A DNA stretch of 64,000 nt from Psychrobacter piscatorii (GCF_904846415.1 NZ_CAJHAR010000004.1:104998-168997); one strand, 5' to 3'. Shown: positions 18,932-29,090, counted from the stretch's first letter. Notes: generated from the sequence alone by a model not told the origin. A program made the numbers and translations.

Positions 18932-19127
18932 AATCTCAATCCAAACGATCTAATACCATTCACAAGGACGACAGTAGCAAGTAAAACGAGTTCGATACAG
19001 CTAATCGCATTTTTGAGCATGGTATAAAGTGAATAACGGTAATTTATAATTATACAGAGCAATGAGTTGCCTCTGTAGAGGAATTCAGCTGTACATTGTC
19101 TTTTCAATATAAGGGACAAACAGTTAT

Positions 19128-19152
19128 AAAAAAACCCCGAAATCGGGGTTTA
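19128..19152 (-). terminator. Intrinsic terminator after the cytochrome c4 gene
   Basis: Read on the minus strand, AAACCCCGA pairs with TCGGGGTTT around a tight loop and is followed by a run of T. Confidence 0.85.
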
Positions 19153-19240
19153 GTAGTTCAGACATGATCAATATATGCAAGGTGCTCAATAATTCTATCT
19201 AAAAAGTGCGTATCAGATATTGATCATCAGTGCCGTTTAA

Positions 19241-19909
19241 TTAGTGAATAGCACTCACATAGTCTGACAAGATACGAATGTCACGATCTGATAATTTCGA
19301 TGCAACAGTTTGCATCATGCCCATCTCACCTTCTTTCGCAGCATCATTGACACGTTTTTGATCATCGCTATCGATATCATCAGCACGTCCAGCGGCGCGG
19401 AATAGTTTTAGCTGAGTGGCAATGTATTGAGCATGCTGTCCGCCTAATTTTGGAAACGCCGCCCAAGGGTTACCTGCAGCGTCCGGACCATGACAACCAG
19501 CACAACCAATCACACCGCGTGACTTATCACCACCCAAGAATAGTTTAGTGGCTTCTTGGTTCGTTGCAGGGTTGCCGTATCCAACACCCCAAGGTGCTTG
19601 GCTAGAGTAGTAACCTGCCACGTTGGCTAGATCTTGCTGAGACAAGTTAGCAACTTGTGACTGCATGATACCGTTTTTGCGATAGCCTGCTTTAAAGTTA
19701 ACTAACTGTTTATAAAGATACTTTACGTTTTGGCCGCCAAGGTTTGGCTGCGCAGGAACAATACTGACCCCATTAAGACCATGACAAGCAGCACAAACGG
19801 TTTCTGCAATTTTCTGACCTGCATCGACGTCATACTCAGGAACAATAATAGCAGCTTGTACGCTGAAACTTGCAACGCATAAGCTGGCAGCAGCGATTAA
19901 CTTTTTCAT
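19241..19909 (-). CDS. Di-haem cytochrome c4-type protein
   Basis: A 222-residue periplasmic electron carrier with a cleavable signal peptide (MKKLIAAASLCVASFSVQA) and two haem c sites, CAACH at residues 39-43 and CAGCH at 136-140. Each half has a family-like LGGQ block (NLGGQNVKYLYKQL and KLGGQHAQYIATQL) and a downstream Met that could be the axial ligand. This internal duplication defines cytochrome c4, which passes electrons to terminal oxidases. AGGA precedes the ATG. The next gene upstream, a cytochrome c5-like gene, is on the same strand but more than 300 bases away. Confidence 0.92.
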   Translation of the reverse strand: MKKLIAAASLCVASFSVQAAIIVPEYDVDAGQKIAETVCAACHGLNGVSIVPAQPNLGGQNVKYLYKQLVNFKAGYRKNGIMQSQVANLSQQDLANVAGYYSSQAPWGVGYGNPATNQEATKLFLGGDKSRGVIGCAGCHGPDAAGNPWAAFPKLGGQHAQYIATQLKLFRAAGRADDIDSDDQKRVNDAAKEGEMGMMQTVASKLSDRDIRILSDYVSAIH

Positions 19910-20228
19910 TGATACAAATCCTACTAGCTCGGCGTAAGCATTATTTAGAGTGATTGCACGGATAAGATACCTGATATAGCCGCCTCTTTAATCATAGGCG
20001 TGGCATATATTTTGAGGTCTTGGACACAAGCAGTCTGAAAGTACTTACTAACATCAGGGTTTATTTTCGATTATTATAGCAAGACTTTGTATCATTTGCC
20101 TACTTAATCGTAGTATTCATCAGTTTTCTAATGAGCCTAGCCTAAAGTACAGGGCAAAAATAAAAAGCGCATTCAGGTTGTAAACCCAGCGCCCTATTTT
20201 ATCGCTTCAAGCTCCATTTCTAAATGGA

Positions 20229-20564
20229 CTACTTGCTCATATACTCGATAAGCTTGCGATAGTCATCATCGCTACAGGTGTCACAGAGACCGCCTGCTGG
20301 CATCTGAATCATGCCACTTTTGACAGACTTAATGAGTGTCGGCATTCCCTTTTGCTCAATAAGTTTCTGCCATTTAGCACTGTCGCCTTTTTTGATAGCA
20401 TTTAGCGCGCCACTATCATGACAAGCTGCACATGAGTTATCATAAGTAGTAGCAATATCAGCCGCACCTGCGCTACTGATCATGATGCCACTTAGCAATA
20501 AGGCAGCACTGCCAACTGTTAGAGCATGATAGCCCTTGCTAAGAAGTCTATTGATTGAAAACAT
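20229..20564 (-). CDS. Cytochrome c5-family protein, mono-haem
   Basis: A 111-residue protein with a signal peptide ending near SSAGA and one haem c site, CAACH, at residues 45-49. The C-terminal PAGGLCDTCSDDDY segment has the CxxC pair that forms a disulfide in cytochrome c5, and the Met of QMPAGG is the probable axial ligand. A periplasmic electron-transfer role is inferred. A strong GAGGAGG ribosome-binding site lies just before the ATG. It is divergent from engB, a neighbourhood conserved in pseudomonads and relatives. Confidence 0.9.
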   Translation of the reverse strand: MFSINRLLSKGYHALTVGSAALLLSGIMISSAGAADIATTYDNSCAACHDSGALNAIKKGDSAKWQKLIEQKGMPTLIKSVKSGMIQMPAGGLCDTCSDDDYRKLIEYMSK

Positions 20565-20956
20565 AGAGCACCTCCTCGTGAGATTTCACGTGTCTCATCA
20601 ATCGTTCTATTAAACGTCTTTCATTAAACATTGTAACAATATATGTCATGCAAACATAGATAAATTATATTCAGCTTTGTTAACACTAAAAACTTATTCT
20701 AATCAACAATTAACTTTAATGTTATCCTACTATTTATATGATGCTAATCGCAGTTATTTCAATAAGTAAGACAGGTAATAGTATAGAATAGCCGATAATA
20801 TCAAATCGCTAACTTTATAAAGTATAAGCGCTGATAAAGTAGAGCCTCTTACCCCTTTTTTGCATATTTGCTGAATTGAAGTCATGGCTTAAGCTAACCA
20901 CCAGCTAACTAGAACTTTATACCCGTATCTAATTTTTTAAGATTAATGAGCCATTT
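20565..20956. other. Intergenic region between cytochrome c5 gene and engB
   Basis: About 390 AT-rich bases between divergent genes. It should contain both promoters. No terminator, repeat or RNA gene is recognised. Confidence 0.4.
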
Positions 20957-21712
20957 ATGAATACCCCGTTTACCGATGTTGCTGCCGAACATGCGCTGTT
21001 CAACACAAAATCCCGTCAGAAAATTCAACAGACTGAATTTATGACATCAGCGCCCACCTTTAAGCTTTGCCCACCTGATATGGGGTTAGAAGTTGCCTTT
21101 GCAGGACGCTCGAACGCTGGTAAATCCTCAGCCATCAACGCTTTGACCAATCAGCGCCAGCTTGCACGCTCGTCCAAAACGCCTGGACGCACGCAAATGA
21201 TTAACTTTTTCAGTATCGGTAACACTGATAGACGGCTGGTTGATTTGCCAGGTTACGGCTATGCCGCTGTACCACTTGAGATGAAAAAAGAATGGCAGGT
21301 CGAGCTAGAAGAGTATCTAGTATCGCGCTCAAGCCTTGCCGGCCTAGTGCTTATGACGGACATTCGTCACCCACTCAAGTTTTTTGACGAGCAGATGCTG
21401 CATTGGGCAAAAGATGGTGACCTACCCGTACATATCCTGCTGACTAAAGCGGATAAGCTTAAGTATGGTGCCTCTAAAAACGCCCTACTCAACACCCGCA
21501 AAAGACTCAAAAAACTCGGCTTAAACTGTACTATCCAGTTATTTTCAGCTTTGAGAAAAGAAGGTCTTGATGAGCTGGCTGGCGTCATGGGTAAATGGTA
21601 CGATTATCAACTGGATAATGACAAAATCATTGAATCGTCTTTTGCATTATTAGAAGGCGATGAGTTAGAAGACGCCATTGAAAAAGAAAGCGGTCAGGAA
21701 GAAAATAAATAG
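20957..21712 (+). CDS. engB: Ribosome biogenesis GTPase EngB (YihA/YsxC)
   Basis: EngB is an essential GTPase for assembly of the 50S ribosomal subunit. The 251-residue protein has the G1 loop GRSNAGKSSAIN (usually GRSNVGKSS), G3 DLPGYGYA and G4 TKADK. TPGRTQMINFF is the switch I region typical of the family. An acidic C-terminal tail (EDAIEKESGQEENK) adds about 40 residues beyond the usual length. It is a single-gene unit closed by a bidirectional terminator. Confidence 0.95.
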   Translation: MNTPFTDVAAEHALFNTKSRQKIQQTEFMTSAPTFKLCPPDMGLEVAFAGRSNAGKSSAINALTNQRQLARSSKTPGRTQMINFFSIGNTDRRLVDLPGYGYAAVPLEMKKEWQVELEEYLVSRSSLAGLVLMTDIRHPLKFFDEQMLHWAKDGDLPVHILLTKADKLKYGASKNALLNTRKRLKKLGLNCTIQLFSALRKEGLDELAGVMGKWYDYQLDNDKIIESSFALLEGDELEDAIEKESGQEENK

Positions 21713-21730
21713 ATATTATGGTATCAAATA

Positions 21731-21772
21731 AAAAAAGGGGTTTGTCGATATTAACGATGAACCCCTTTTTTA
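21731..21772. terminator. Bidirectional terminator between engB and the HAD gene
   Basis: AAAAAAGGGGTT (21731-21742) pairs with AACCCCTTTTTT (about 21760-21771) for the convergent genes. Confidence 0.9.
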
Positions 21773-21794
21773 TTTAAGTTAAAAAGACTTTTAT

Positions 21795-22508
21795 TTAAGC
21801 ACACAATAGCTTAGCCAATGCTTGCGGCGTATCAACCTGATATGTCGGATTTTGCTCTGCAAGCTCTGCACTTGTTGCCGTGCCATAGTTGACCGCGATA
21901 CTGGTCATACCCAGTTTGGTTGCCATTTGAATATCATAGATGCTGTCACCGATGAACACGGCATCAGATATTTGCTGCTGCGTGTAATCCAAGATATCAG
22001 TCAACATCTGCGGGTCAGGTTTTGAGCCTGACTCATCAGCACAGCGTGTCATGACAAAATAATCGCGACTGTCAGAAGCATCCAATACACGATCTAGCCC
22101 TTTTCTTTTTTTACCAGTTGCAACAGCGAGCTTTTTGCCCTGCTCCTGCAAAGTCTGCAACATATGCTCTATCGGTTCAAAGAGCGGCGTCGCATGACTG
22201 TTGGCGATATAATAATCTGCATAGGTTTGCTGAATGGCGAGCCTTTGCGATTCAGCGGCCTTGGGATATAAAATCTCAATCCCATTCATTAAACTTAGGC
22301 CGATGATGTCTTTCACCGCTTTATCGGTCGTCTCAAATCCATGTGCTTCTCCAGCCACGTGCATGGAATCCACAATTAAGCCGATAGAATCCATCAGCGT
22401 GCCGTCCCAGTCAAAAATAACTAGTGTCTTATCAGATAGACGATGCTCATCTGCTGGCTGAGAGTGTTGAGTAAGTTCTGGCGTATCAGTGGTAAATAAT
22501 GCAGTCAT
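21795..22508 (-). CDS. HAD-family hydrolase (phosphoglycolate-phosphatase-like)
   Basis: A 237-residue haloacid dehalogenase superfamily phosphatase. Motif I is FDWDGTLMDS near residues 33-42 with the nucleophilic aspartate; motif II is the serine or threonine of LAVATGKKRKG. Motif III/IV is KPDPQMLTDILDYT with FIGDSIYDIQMA. The cap between motifs I and II is the helical C1 type seen in Gph, PgmB and the YhcW-like group. Substrate not predictable. AAGGTG precedes the ATG. It is downstream of rluC on the same strand, with a large inverted repeat between them; rluC-HAD pairs are common in gamma-proteobacteria. Confidence 0.9.
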   Translation of the reverse strand: MTALFTTDTPELTQHSQPADEHRLSDKTLVIFDWDGTLMDSIGLIVDSMHVAGEAHGFETTDKAVKDIIGLSLMNGIEILYPKAAESQRLAIQQTYADYYIANSHATPLFEPIEHMLQTLQEQGKKLAVATGKKRKGLDRVLDASDSRDYFVMTRCADESGSKPDPQMLTDILDYTQQQISDAVFIGDSIYDIQMATKLGMTSIAVNYGTATSAELAEQNPTYQVDTPQALAKLLCA

Positions 22509-22548
22509 GGATTCACCTTAACGAATAACAATAGTAAATAGCAGATAC

Positions 22549-22598
22549 GAAAACGTCACGGTGGCTTATTCATAAAAATAAGATATCGTGACGTTTTC
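22549..22598 (-). repeat. Large nested inverted repeat between rluC and the HAD gene
   Basis: GAAAACGTCACG (22549-22560) and CGTGACGTTTTC (22587-22598) are perfect 12-base arms, and inside them CTTATT (22565-22570) pairs with AATAAG (22577-22582). It could be an rluC terminator or an RNA processing structure; the minus-strand tail has only four T. Confidence 0.6.
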
Positions 22599-22648
22599 AT
22601 GTTTCTATAAAGGTCTAAATTTTTAGACCAAAATGATTATATTTAGAC

Positions 22649-23674
22649 CTATTCAGGCAATTTGGTTGTCTCTGGTAGCCAATCCGCCATGTCGTCTGGC
22701 AATGGTGCGGTAATAAGGTCATAACCCGGAATATCTAAGCGCCACGCGTGCAGACACAGACGATGAACACCTGATTTATCATGCACGTTATACTTATCAT
22801 CACCCAAGATAGCATGACCGATATGAGCCAAATGCACACGGATTTGATGCGTGCGGCCAGTTAGTGGCTTGGCTTCGATGAGGCTTACTGGCTGACCATT
22901 AATCATAAAGCGATCATGAACGATGATATCGGTTTGGCTTTCTTTCGCTTGCGGGTCTTGGCTGTCTACTTTGACTCGGCGCTCGCCGCTAGCAAGCGTA
23001 TAACGTAGCAACGGTGCATTGATACGTTGCTCATTAAGCGCAGGCTGTCCTTTCGCCAGACATAGATAGTGCTTTTGAATGGTCTTGTCTACCAAATGCT
23101 GCTGCAACACTTTAAGCGTTGAGCGTTTTTTGGAAATCATCAGCAGACCTGAGGTGTCTTTGTCAATGCGATGTATCAGTTCTAGATACTTTTTACCCGT
23201 CACTTCACGCATGGCTTCGATGACACCGAAGTCCAAGCCACTACCGCCATGCACCGCAATGCCAGAAGGCTTATTTAGCACTAGCAGACCTTCGTCTTCA
23301 TAGACCACACGTGCCAGCAAGCTTTTGGCAAACTCAGTACTGATGATAGGTTTGTCACGTGTTGCCAACTCCACAGGTGCGATACGTACAACGTCTTCAC
23401 GCTGCACTCTGTCGTGTGCCTTACAGCGTTTATTGTTGACGCGCACTTCATCTGAGCGAATCATCTTATAGATGTGCGATTTTGGCAAACCCTTTAAACG
23501 GTTTAGCAAAAAGTTATCCAAACGCTGGTCATGCTGATGTCGCGTCACTTCAAGGTAGTTTACCTTGCCGAAGTTGCTAATCTCATCGTCAGCGCTTTGT
23601 GGGCGTGTTTTGCTATTGAAAATAGCAGGGGCTTCATGGGTGGGAGCGTCGTCAGTCATTTTTGAGTTTGTCAT
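22649..23674 (-). CDS. rluC: 23S rRNA pseudouridine synthase RluC
   Basis: RluC makes three pseudouridines in domain V of 23S rRNA. The 341-residue protein has an N-terminal S4 RNA-binding domain (RLDNFLLNRLKGLPKSHIYK through VRVNNKRCKAHDRV). The RluA-type catalytic core has HRIDKDTSGLLM with the catalytic aspartate and LTGRTHQIRVHLAHIG. The first 30 residues are a variable leader. It is divergent from rne across an unusually long gap, the same orientation as in Escherichia coli. Confidence 0.93.
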   Translation of the reverse strand: MTNSKMTDDAPTHEAPAIFNSKTRPQSADDEISNFGKVNYLEVTRHQHDQRLDNFLLNRLKGLPKSHIYKMIRSDEVRVNNKRCKAHDRVQREDVVRIAPVELATRDKPIISTEFAKSLLARVVYEDEGLLVLNKPSGIAVHGGSGLDFGVIEAMREVTGKKYLELIHRIDKDTSGLLMISKKRSTLKVLQQHLVDKTIQKHYLCLAKGQPALNEQRINAPLLRYTLASGERRVKVDSQDPQAKESQTDIIVHDRFMINGQPVSLIEAKPLTGRTHQIRVHLAHIGHAILGDDKYNVHDKSGVHRLCLHAWRLDIPGYDLITAPLPDDMADWLPETTKLPE

Positions 23675-24862
23675 TTTTAGTTAGGTATTTACACAAAGAT
23701 TTGTTATAGTTTAGCATGTTGAGCGACAATTAAGCAGAGGCGACAGCAATAATCATTGTTGTTTCAGATAGCTGGTTACTGTTTTATTAATTTCCAGTGC
23801 TTACTGATTGCTAGTAAAGAGGTCTATGCTATTTACCCTGCTGCTATGAAACGTTTCATCTGATTGTAGGGCCAGTCGTTTAAAGGCATTAGCATTTAAA
23901 GGTATTCATTACCAAACACAGCCCTATAAATTAAAACACTGTATCGAATTTTACTCGGTACCATAAAACAAATAGTGACACTAAATACCATCGCGTTAAT
24001 AACTTTGACGATCAGTCTATTTATTAACGGATGACAACACCACATTGACTCACTAACTGCATGACAACGACTTTTTTTGATAACTATTTATTATTTAATG
24101 ATTACTTATCTGATGGTCCTTTATGACAGCATAGTTGAGCAAGTATGGGTCGTTTAGCGTTAGGATCGAAAAATAATTCGATAGCTGCCTGAGTATTGGT
24201 GGTCAAACAGATGACGATAAAGATGTAAATACGATATCATGCTGACAAGCTGGTCCATTACTCTGTTTGCCAAGTACGCCCCGCTGATAACCAAAGCTGT
24301 GATACCTAACCTTGAGACACCCAAGATATTATTGACGATATATAAAGAACGATAAATAAAGAGTAACCAATCGCTTTGCCTGAATAGATAACCGCTGACT
24401 GATGACGCTACGATATATAGTAGCAATCATGACCGCGATATTATTGTTAGACTTTGAAGGATGAATGGCTATCGCAATATGCCTTTTTAATATCAGTATT
24501 TTTTAGACCTGTAACTGACCGTCGCCCACGCTTACAACGTGCGCCAACATCACTACCAATAGAACGTACTGACATTAAGAGAGTTTTTATTCGCTGACAT
24601 ATTCATATATGTACTAAGTTTATTGATAATAGAATATAAGTATCATAGCCTTACACCCTATATTATTTATATTGATACGAGCAGCGCTCATCACTTCAGG
24701 TAAAAAAGAAGCCATTGAAAAAGCCCACGTGCTTTACGAAACCCACGATTTACGTTCTACTGTTCACTGATATCTACAAATGCTAATGTCATATTAGCCA
24801 CACTTGCCACTATCTTCTAAAGACTGTCTTATCGTTGTTATGCGTACTCATAGGATATAAAT
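23675..24862. other. 1.2 kb intergenic region upstream of rne
   Basis: About 1190 bases between divergent rluC and rne. In enteric bacteria the rne message has a long structured 5' leader through which RNase E controls its own mRNA, and this region may hold an equivalent leader. An 88-codon minus-strand frame (24160-24426) lacks any family or ribosome-binding site. No classical terminator or RNA gene is recognised. TAGGA precedes the rne ATG. Confidence 0.5.
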
Positions 24863-27800
24863 ATGAAACGCATTTTGATCAACGCTACTCAAAACGAAGA
24901 GATTCGTGTCGCCTTATGTACAGGCAATCATCTATACGATTTCGACTTAGAAAATCGTACCCGCGAGCAAAAAAAATCTAACATTTATAAGGGCCATGTG
25001 ACCCGTGTTGAGCCATCGCTTGAAGCGGTATTTGTCGAATACGGCTCTCAGCGCCAAGGTTTTTTGCCGATTCGTGAAATCTCTGCCGAATATCTAAGCG
25101 GTAACCCACGTGATGAAAACATCAAAAAACTGATTAAAGAAGGCGACGAGCTAATCGTCCAAGTAGAAAAAGAAGAGCGTGGTAATAAAGGCGCTGCCTT
25201 ATCGACGTATGTCTCTTTGGCTGGTCGCTATCTGGTACTCATGCCAAATAATCCTCGTGGTGGCGGTATCTCACGCCAAATCTCAGGCAAGCTGCGCGAA
25301 GATATGAAACGCATGCTGAGCAATCTTGATCTGCCAAAAGGCATGAGCGTCATCATTCGTACGGCGGGTATTGGCAAAACGCAAGAAGACTTGCAGCATG
25401 ATCTCAACCATCTGCTCAATATCTGGAATGCCATCCAAGAACAAAATCAAAAATACCCGTCACCGCGCCTTGTGCATCAAGAAGCGGGCGTTGTGACGCG
25501 TGCTGTCCGTGACTATCTACGTGATGACATTGCTGAGATTTGGATCGACAACGAAAACGCTTATATTGAAGCAGCAGGCTTTATTGATGCAGTAATGCCA
25601 AAACAAGCCGAAAAACTACGTAAATATACCGATTATGAGCCGATGTTCTCACGCTTTAATATCGAAAAACAAATCGAAACGGCCTATCAGCGTGAAGTGC
25701 GTCTACCATCAGGTGGCTCAATTGTCATCGACCAAACAGAAGCCTTGGTCTCTATCGATATCAACTCAGCCAAATCGACTAAAGGTTCAGATGTTGCTGA
25801 GACTGCTTATCATACCAACCTAGAAGCGGCCGACGAGATTGCCCGTCAGCTTCGTCTACGTGATATGGGCGGTTTGATCGTTATTGACTTCATTGATATG
25901 AATGACAATAAGCATCAAAAGGAAGTAGAGAAGCGTCTAATCGATGCGACCAAATACGATCGTGCTCGCGTCCAGTTTGGTGATATTTCTAAATTTGGTC
26001 TGATGGAAATGAGCCGTCAGCGTCTACGCCCGTCCCTAGAAGAGTCAACAGGCTATATCTGCCCGCGTTGCCATGGTAACGGTATGATTCGTGACCTACG
26101 TTCGTTGTCGCTATCTATCATGCGTCAAATTGAACAAATTGCGCTCAAAGAACGCCAAGGTGAAGTACAAGCAGAAGTCCCAACCGACATCGCAGCATTT
26201 TTGCTAAATGAGAAACGCGATAGCTTGGTTTATCTTGAGCAAGACAGTGGCACGCGTATCACGATTTTGCCGCACGCCCATTTAGAATCACCAAACTTTA
26301 AGCTGCACTTTAATCGCGATGGCTTTGCCCCATCGAGCTACGAGCGTATCACTGATACCCAGCAACAAGAGCACAGTGACCTTGGCTACAATGTCGACTG
26401 GCAAACGGCTGAAAAAGAGCGCCCTGAACAGCAGCCTACTCGCCAGCCTCGTAAACCATCAAATGATAACAACAAGCAGAGCGCAGCCACGCAATCGCAG
26501 AACGATACTGTAAATCATAGCAATGATCGCCGTAATCATAAAAATGCTAATGACGCCGCGCCAGCGCGCGTGCCACAAGCCAGTCAACCTCAAAGCGTTG
26601 CAGCGCCAGTCGCAGCGCAAGCTCAAAATGTGGAAGCCACTGCTCAACCAAAAGCAGTTGCTTGGTTATCAAATCTGTTTGCGCAAGCACCGCAAGCCAC
26701 CACCACACCTAGTGTCAGTAGTCGCGATGCCGCTGAAGCGATCGAGGCCTTGGTAAATACTGGCGCACAAAGCTTAGGCTCATTTGGCCAAGTTGATAGC
26801 AATGCATTGAATAGTGCCGCTTCAAATAGTGAGCAGCCAACTCAACAAAACAATAGTCAGAAAAACGACAGCCAACAGTCAGATAACAACGCTAATCGTC
26901 AACAGGCGCGTCGTAATGATAGCGATACTGATGACAGCAATAACGAAGACAGAAGAAGACGTAAACCACGTAAGTCAAGAAACTCAAAGCCGCGTCAAAG
27001 AAAAGAGGCGACTGATGAGACGACTAACAATGCCAATAGCAGCACGGACAACAGCGCTGATGAGAAATCGTCTGACACGCAAGGCCAACAACAGCAAGAC
27101 AAGCGTCAACAGGAAAACAGACGCACGAACGATCGCAATCGTAATAACCGTCAAGACAGCAGCAATCGTCAAGACAATAACCAAAAAGCAAATGATCGTA
27201 ATGACGCAGACAACGAAACTGGCCAAAAAGCTGACGAGCAAGTCCGCGCTAAGCGTAAATCGCATAGTCAACGTGGCTCACGCGGAAAGCTAGAGCGCGG
27301 TGAAACGCTAACGGCTGACGATGTTAAGCAAAACAAGCAGCAAAATGGTAAAAATAACGACGACGCCAATGGTAAAAACCAATCTGGCACACGTCGTAGT
27401 CAGGACCCTAACGAAGTCGTGCTACAAGTCAATGAAGCACCGACCAAGCTAAAGGCGTCAGAAGTTGTGCACTTATCTTTAGATGATAGCAAGTCCACGC
27501 CTGCTAAGCCTCAATCTAGCGATAAACACCGCTCAACAAATGGCACGGCAAAGAACGAGAGCAAAAAAGATCACGCTACTCAGCAAACTGCCAACAAGCC
27601 TAGTGACAGTGAAAAAAGTACTGACCAGAAAGATGACAATAAAAAGGGTACGGTAGAGACGTCTGAGAATCAGACTCAAAACAACCAAGAGGCGACTACT
27701 AACGCTAAGGTGCAAAATAATGCACCTGACCGTAAGCAGAGCACTGACAATAAAAATCAGTCAGAACAAGCGCAACCAGCCTCTTCTAGCGACCAACCAG

Positions 27801-29068
27801 CCTCTGCTGGCGACATAGATAGTCAATCAGTTAGCCCAAAGACGGCTGATGCAGAGCATGCCAAAGCCAAGCCTGAGCATCAGAAAGCTGATACCACTGA
27901 TAATGTCAGTAAAGCTGAAGAAGCTAAAAAAGTTCCAGCTAATGACAGTGGTGCGAATGATAAAGGCATGAGTAACTCAGCACTTGAGCTAACACATGAA
28001 TCACTGTTTAGCGAACGCTACGTGACTGCTGAGAAGTTTGGTCAAGCTAGCAACGACCCACGTGTGGTACGTGCTCAGCAAGAAAAAGCAACGAAAACAA
28101 CACCTCAAGTCGAAGCTATTACTGTAAGTACAGCCGTGATACGTGGCACCGTTGGTGAGTTTATTCGTGCGACGCTGCCAGACGCGCAAACTCGCTTAGC
28201 AGAAAACGGCGTTATCAGCTGCTTTATTGAGACAATTGCCTTGTATAACGAGCAAGCGCAATCTGCCGATAATAGCACCAACGTTGAGAGCGCTGTTGAT
28301 GACAACTATAGCAACGATATGGCCAGTCAGCACTTTGACTTTAGCAACTATGGCTATCAACCATTAGCAGCAGATTACTTGGCACGCTTTACAGCGATGA
28401 CGCAAGCAGTCAGTCAATTTGCAGCAGCTCAAGGCAAAACAGCTGTTGAACCACGCGCTATTGGTAAACGTGCCAGCAATGACCCACGCGGTCAACATCC
28501 TGACTACCAAGAGCCAGCTGTATTGAGTGTTCCTACAGAGCAGACTTCGAGCAATGAAGCATCGTTAGTAAACACTAAGCAAAACAATAGCGAAGTGGAT
28601 GCACATGACGTTGAAGCGACAGCACTGGCAAATCAAGCGCAGACAGACCATGTCAGCTCTGATAGCGAGAAATTGCTAGAAGTCGAGCAAGCTCAATCAG
28701 CTGCTAACAGTGCAGAAGCTCAAGCCGGTGAAGGACAAGAAACCAATACAACGGAAGCTGATGCAACACAGGCGGATGTAGAAAAGTCTAATGCAGAAGA
28801 GTCTGAGCAGACGACCGAATCTAAAGTAGAAGAATCTGCCAAAGAAACGGGCAAAGATGACAGTCAGGCAGCTAAGTCTAAGACCACTATCGCCAGTTAT
28901 AAAAACATGATCGAGAATGTGGCTGAGCAATTGCTGCCACAGACAGGCATGTTTAATCTGACGACGCCAAAGGTTCCAAAGGCGCGCAGTCGCAAGCCTA
29001 AAACGGATCATAAAAAACCGACCCAAGCTGAGAAGCTTGCGTCTGATGATACCGATAGCGAAAGCTAA
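24863..29068 (+). CDS. rne: Ribonuclease E with a very long disordered C-terminal region
   Basis: RNase E is the endonuclease that starts mRNA decay and rRNA/tRNA processing and scaffolds the degradosome. The N-terminal catalytic half (about residues 1-510) is typical: S1 domain within residues 36-125, metal-binding aspartates in VSIDINSAK (near 299) and VIDFIDM (near 343), and the zinc-link CPRCHGNG near 400-407. Residues from about 520 to the end are low-complexity and rich in Q, N, D, S, K and R. They include Arg/Lys-rich stretches (RRRRKPRKSRNSKPRQRK) likely to bind RNA. At 1401 residues it is well above the roughly 1060 of Escherichia coli. A strong terminator follows. Confidence 0.96.
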   Translation: MKRILINATQNEEIRVALCTGNHLYDFDLENRTREQKKSNIYKGHVTRVEPSLEAVFVEYGSQRQGFLPIREISAEYLSGNPRDENIKKLIKEGDELIVQVEKEERGNKGAALSTYVSLAGRYLVLMPNNPRGGGISRQISGKLREDMKRMLSNLDLPKGMSVIIRTAGIGKTQEDLQHDLNHLLNIWNAIQEQNQKYPSPRLVHQEAGVVTRAVRDYLRDDIAEIWIDNENAYIEAAGFIDAVMPKQAEKLRKYTDYEPMFSRFNIEKQIETAYQREVRLPSGGSIVIDQTEALVSIDINSAKSTKGSDVAETAYHTNLEAADEIARQLRLRDMGGLIVIDFIDMNDNKHQKEVEKRLIDATKYDRARVQFGDISKFGLMEMSRQRLRPSLEESTGYICPRCHGNGMIRDLRSLSLSIMRQIEQIALKERQGEVQAEVPTDIAAFLLNEKRDSLVYLEQDSGTRITILPHAHLESPNFKLHFNRDGFAPSSYERITDTQQQEHSDLGYNVDWQTAEKERPEQQPTRQPRKPSNDNNKQSAATQSQNDTVNHSNDRRNHKNANDAAPARVPQASQPQSVAAPVAAQAQNVEATAQPKAVAWLSNLFAQAPQATTTPSVSSRDAAEAIEALVNTGAQSLGSFGQVDSNALNSAASNSEQPTQQNNSQKNDSQQSDNNANRQQARRNDSDTDDSNNEDRRRRKPRKSRNSKPRQRKEATDETTNNANSSTDNSADEKSSDTQGQQQQDKRQQENRRTNDRNRNNRQDSSNRQDNNQKANDRNDADNETGQKADEQVRAKRKSHSQRGSRGKLERGETLTADDVKQNKQQNGKNNDDANGKNQSGTRRSQDPNEVVLQVNEAPTKLKASEVVHLSLDDSKSTPAKPQSSDKHRSTNGTAKNESKKDHATQQTANKPSDSEKSTDQKDDNKKGTVETSENQTQNNQEATTNAKVQNNAPDRKQSTDNKNQSEQAQPASSSDQPASAGDIDSQSVSPKTADAEHAKAKPEHQKADTTDNVSKAEEAKKVPANDSGANDKGMSNSALELTHESLFSERYVTAEKFGQASNDPRVVRAQQEKATKTTPQVEAITVSTAVIRGTVGEFIRATLPDAQTRLAENGVISCFIETIALYNEQAQSADNSTNVESAVDDNYSNDMASQHFDFSNYGYQPLAADYLARFTAMTQAVSQFAAAQGKTAVEPRAIGKRASNDPRGQHPDYQEPAVLSVPTEQTSSNEASLVNTKQNNSEVDAHDVEATALANQAQTDHVSSDSEKLLEVEQAQSAANSAEAQAGEGQETNTTEADATQADVEKSNAEESEQTTESKVEESAKETGKDDSQAAKSKTTIASYKNMIENVAEQLLPQTGMFNLTTPKVPKARSRKPKTDHKKPTQAEKLASDDTDSES

Positions 29069-29090
29069 TATATAGAAGCAGAGATATAAA

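Noticed and set aside
18928..19119. 63-codon frame overlapping the start of the membrane protein by ATGA
   Set aside because: The stop-start overlap looked like coupling and the end is hydrophobic, but there is no ribosome-binding site and no family resemblance.
24160..24426. 88-codon minus-strand frame in the rluC-rne gap
   Set aside because: No start signal or recognisable domain; probably chance in an AT-rich gap.
26814..27293. Long alternative frames on both strands inside rne
   Set aside because: They arise from the repetitive, low-complexity codons of the RNase E tail.
26400..28900. Repetitive DNA resembling a tandem or CRISPR-like array
   Set aside because: There are no regular repeat-spacer units; it is a coding low-complexity region.
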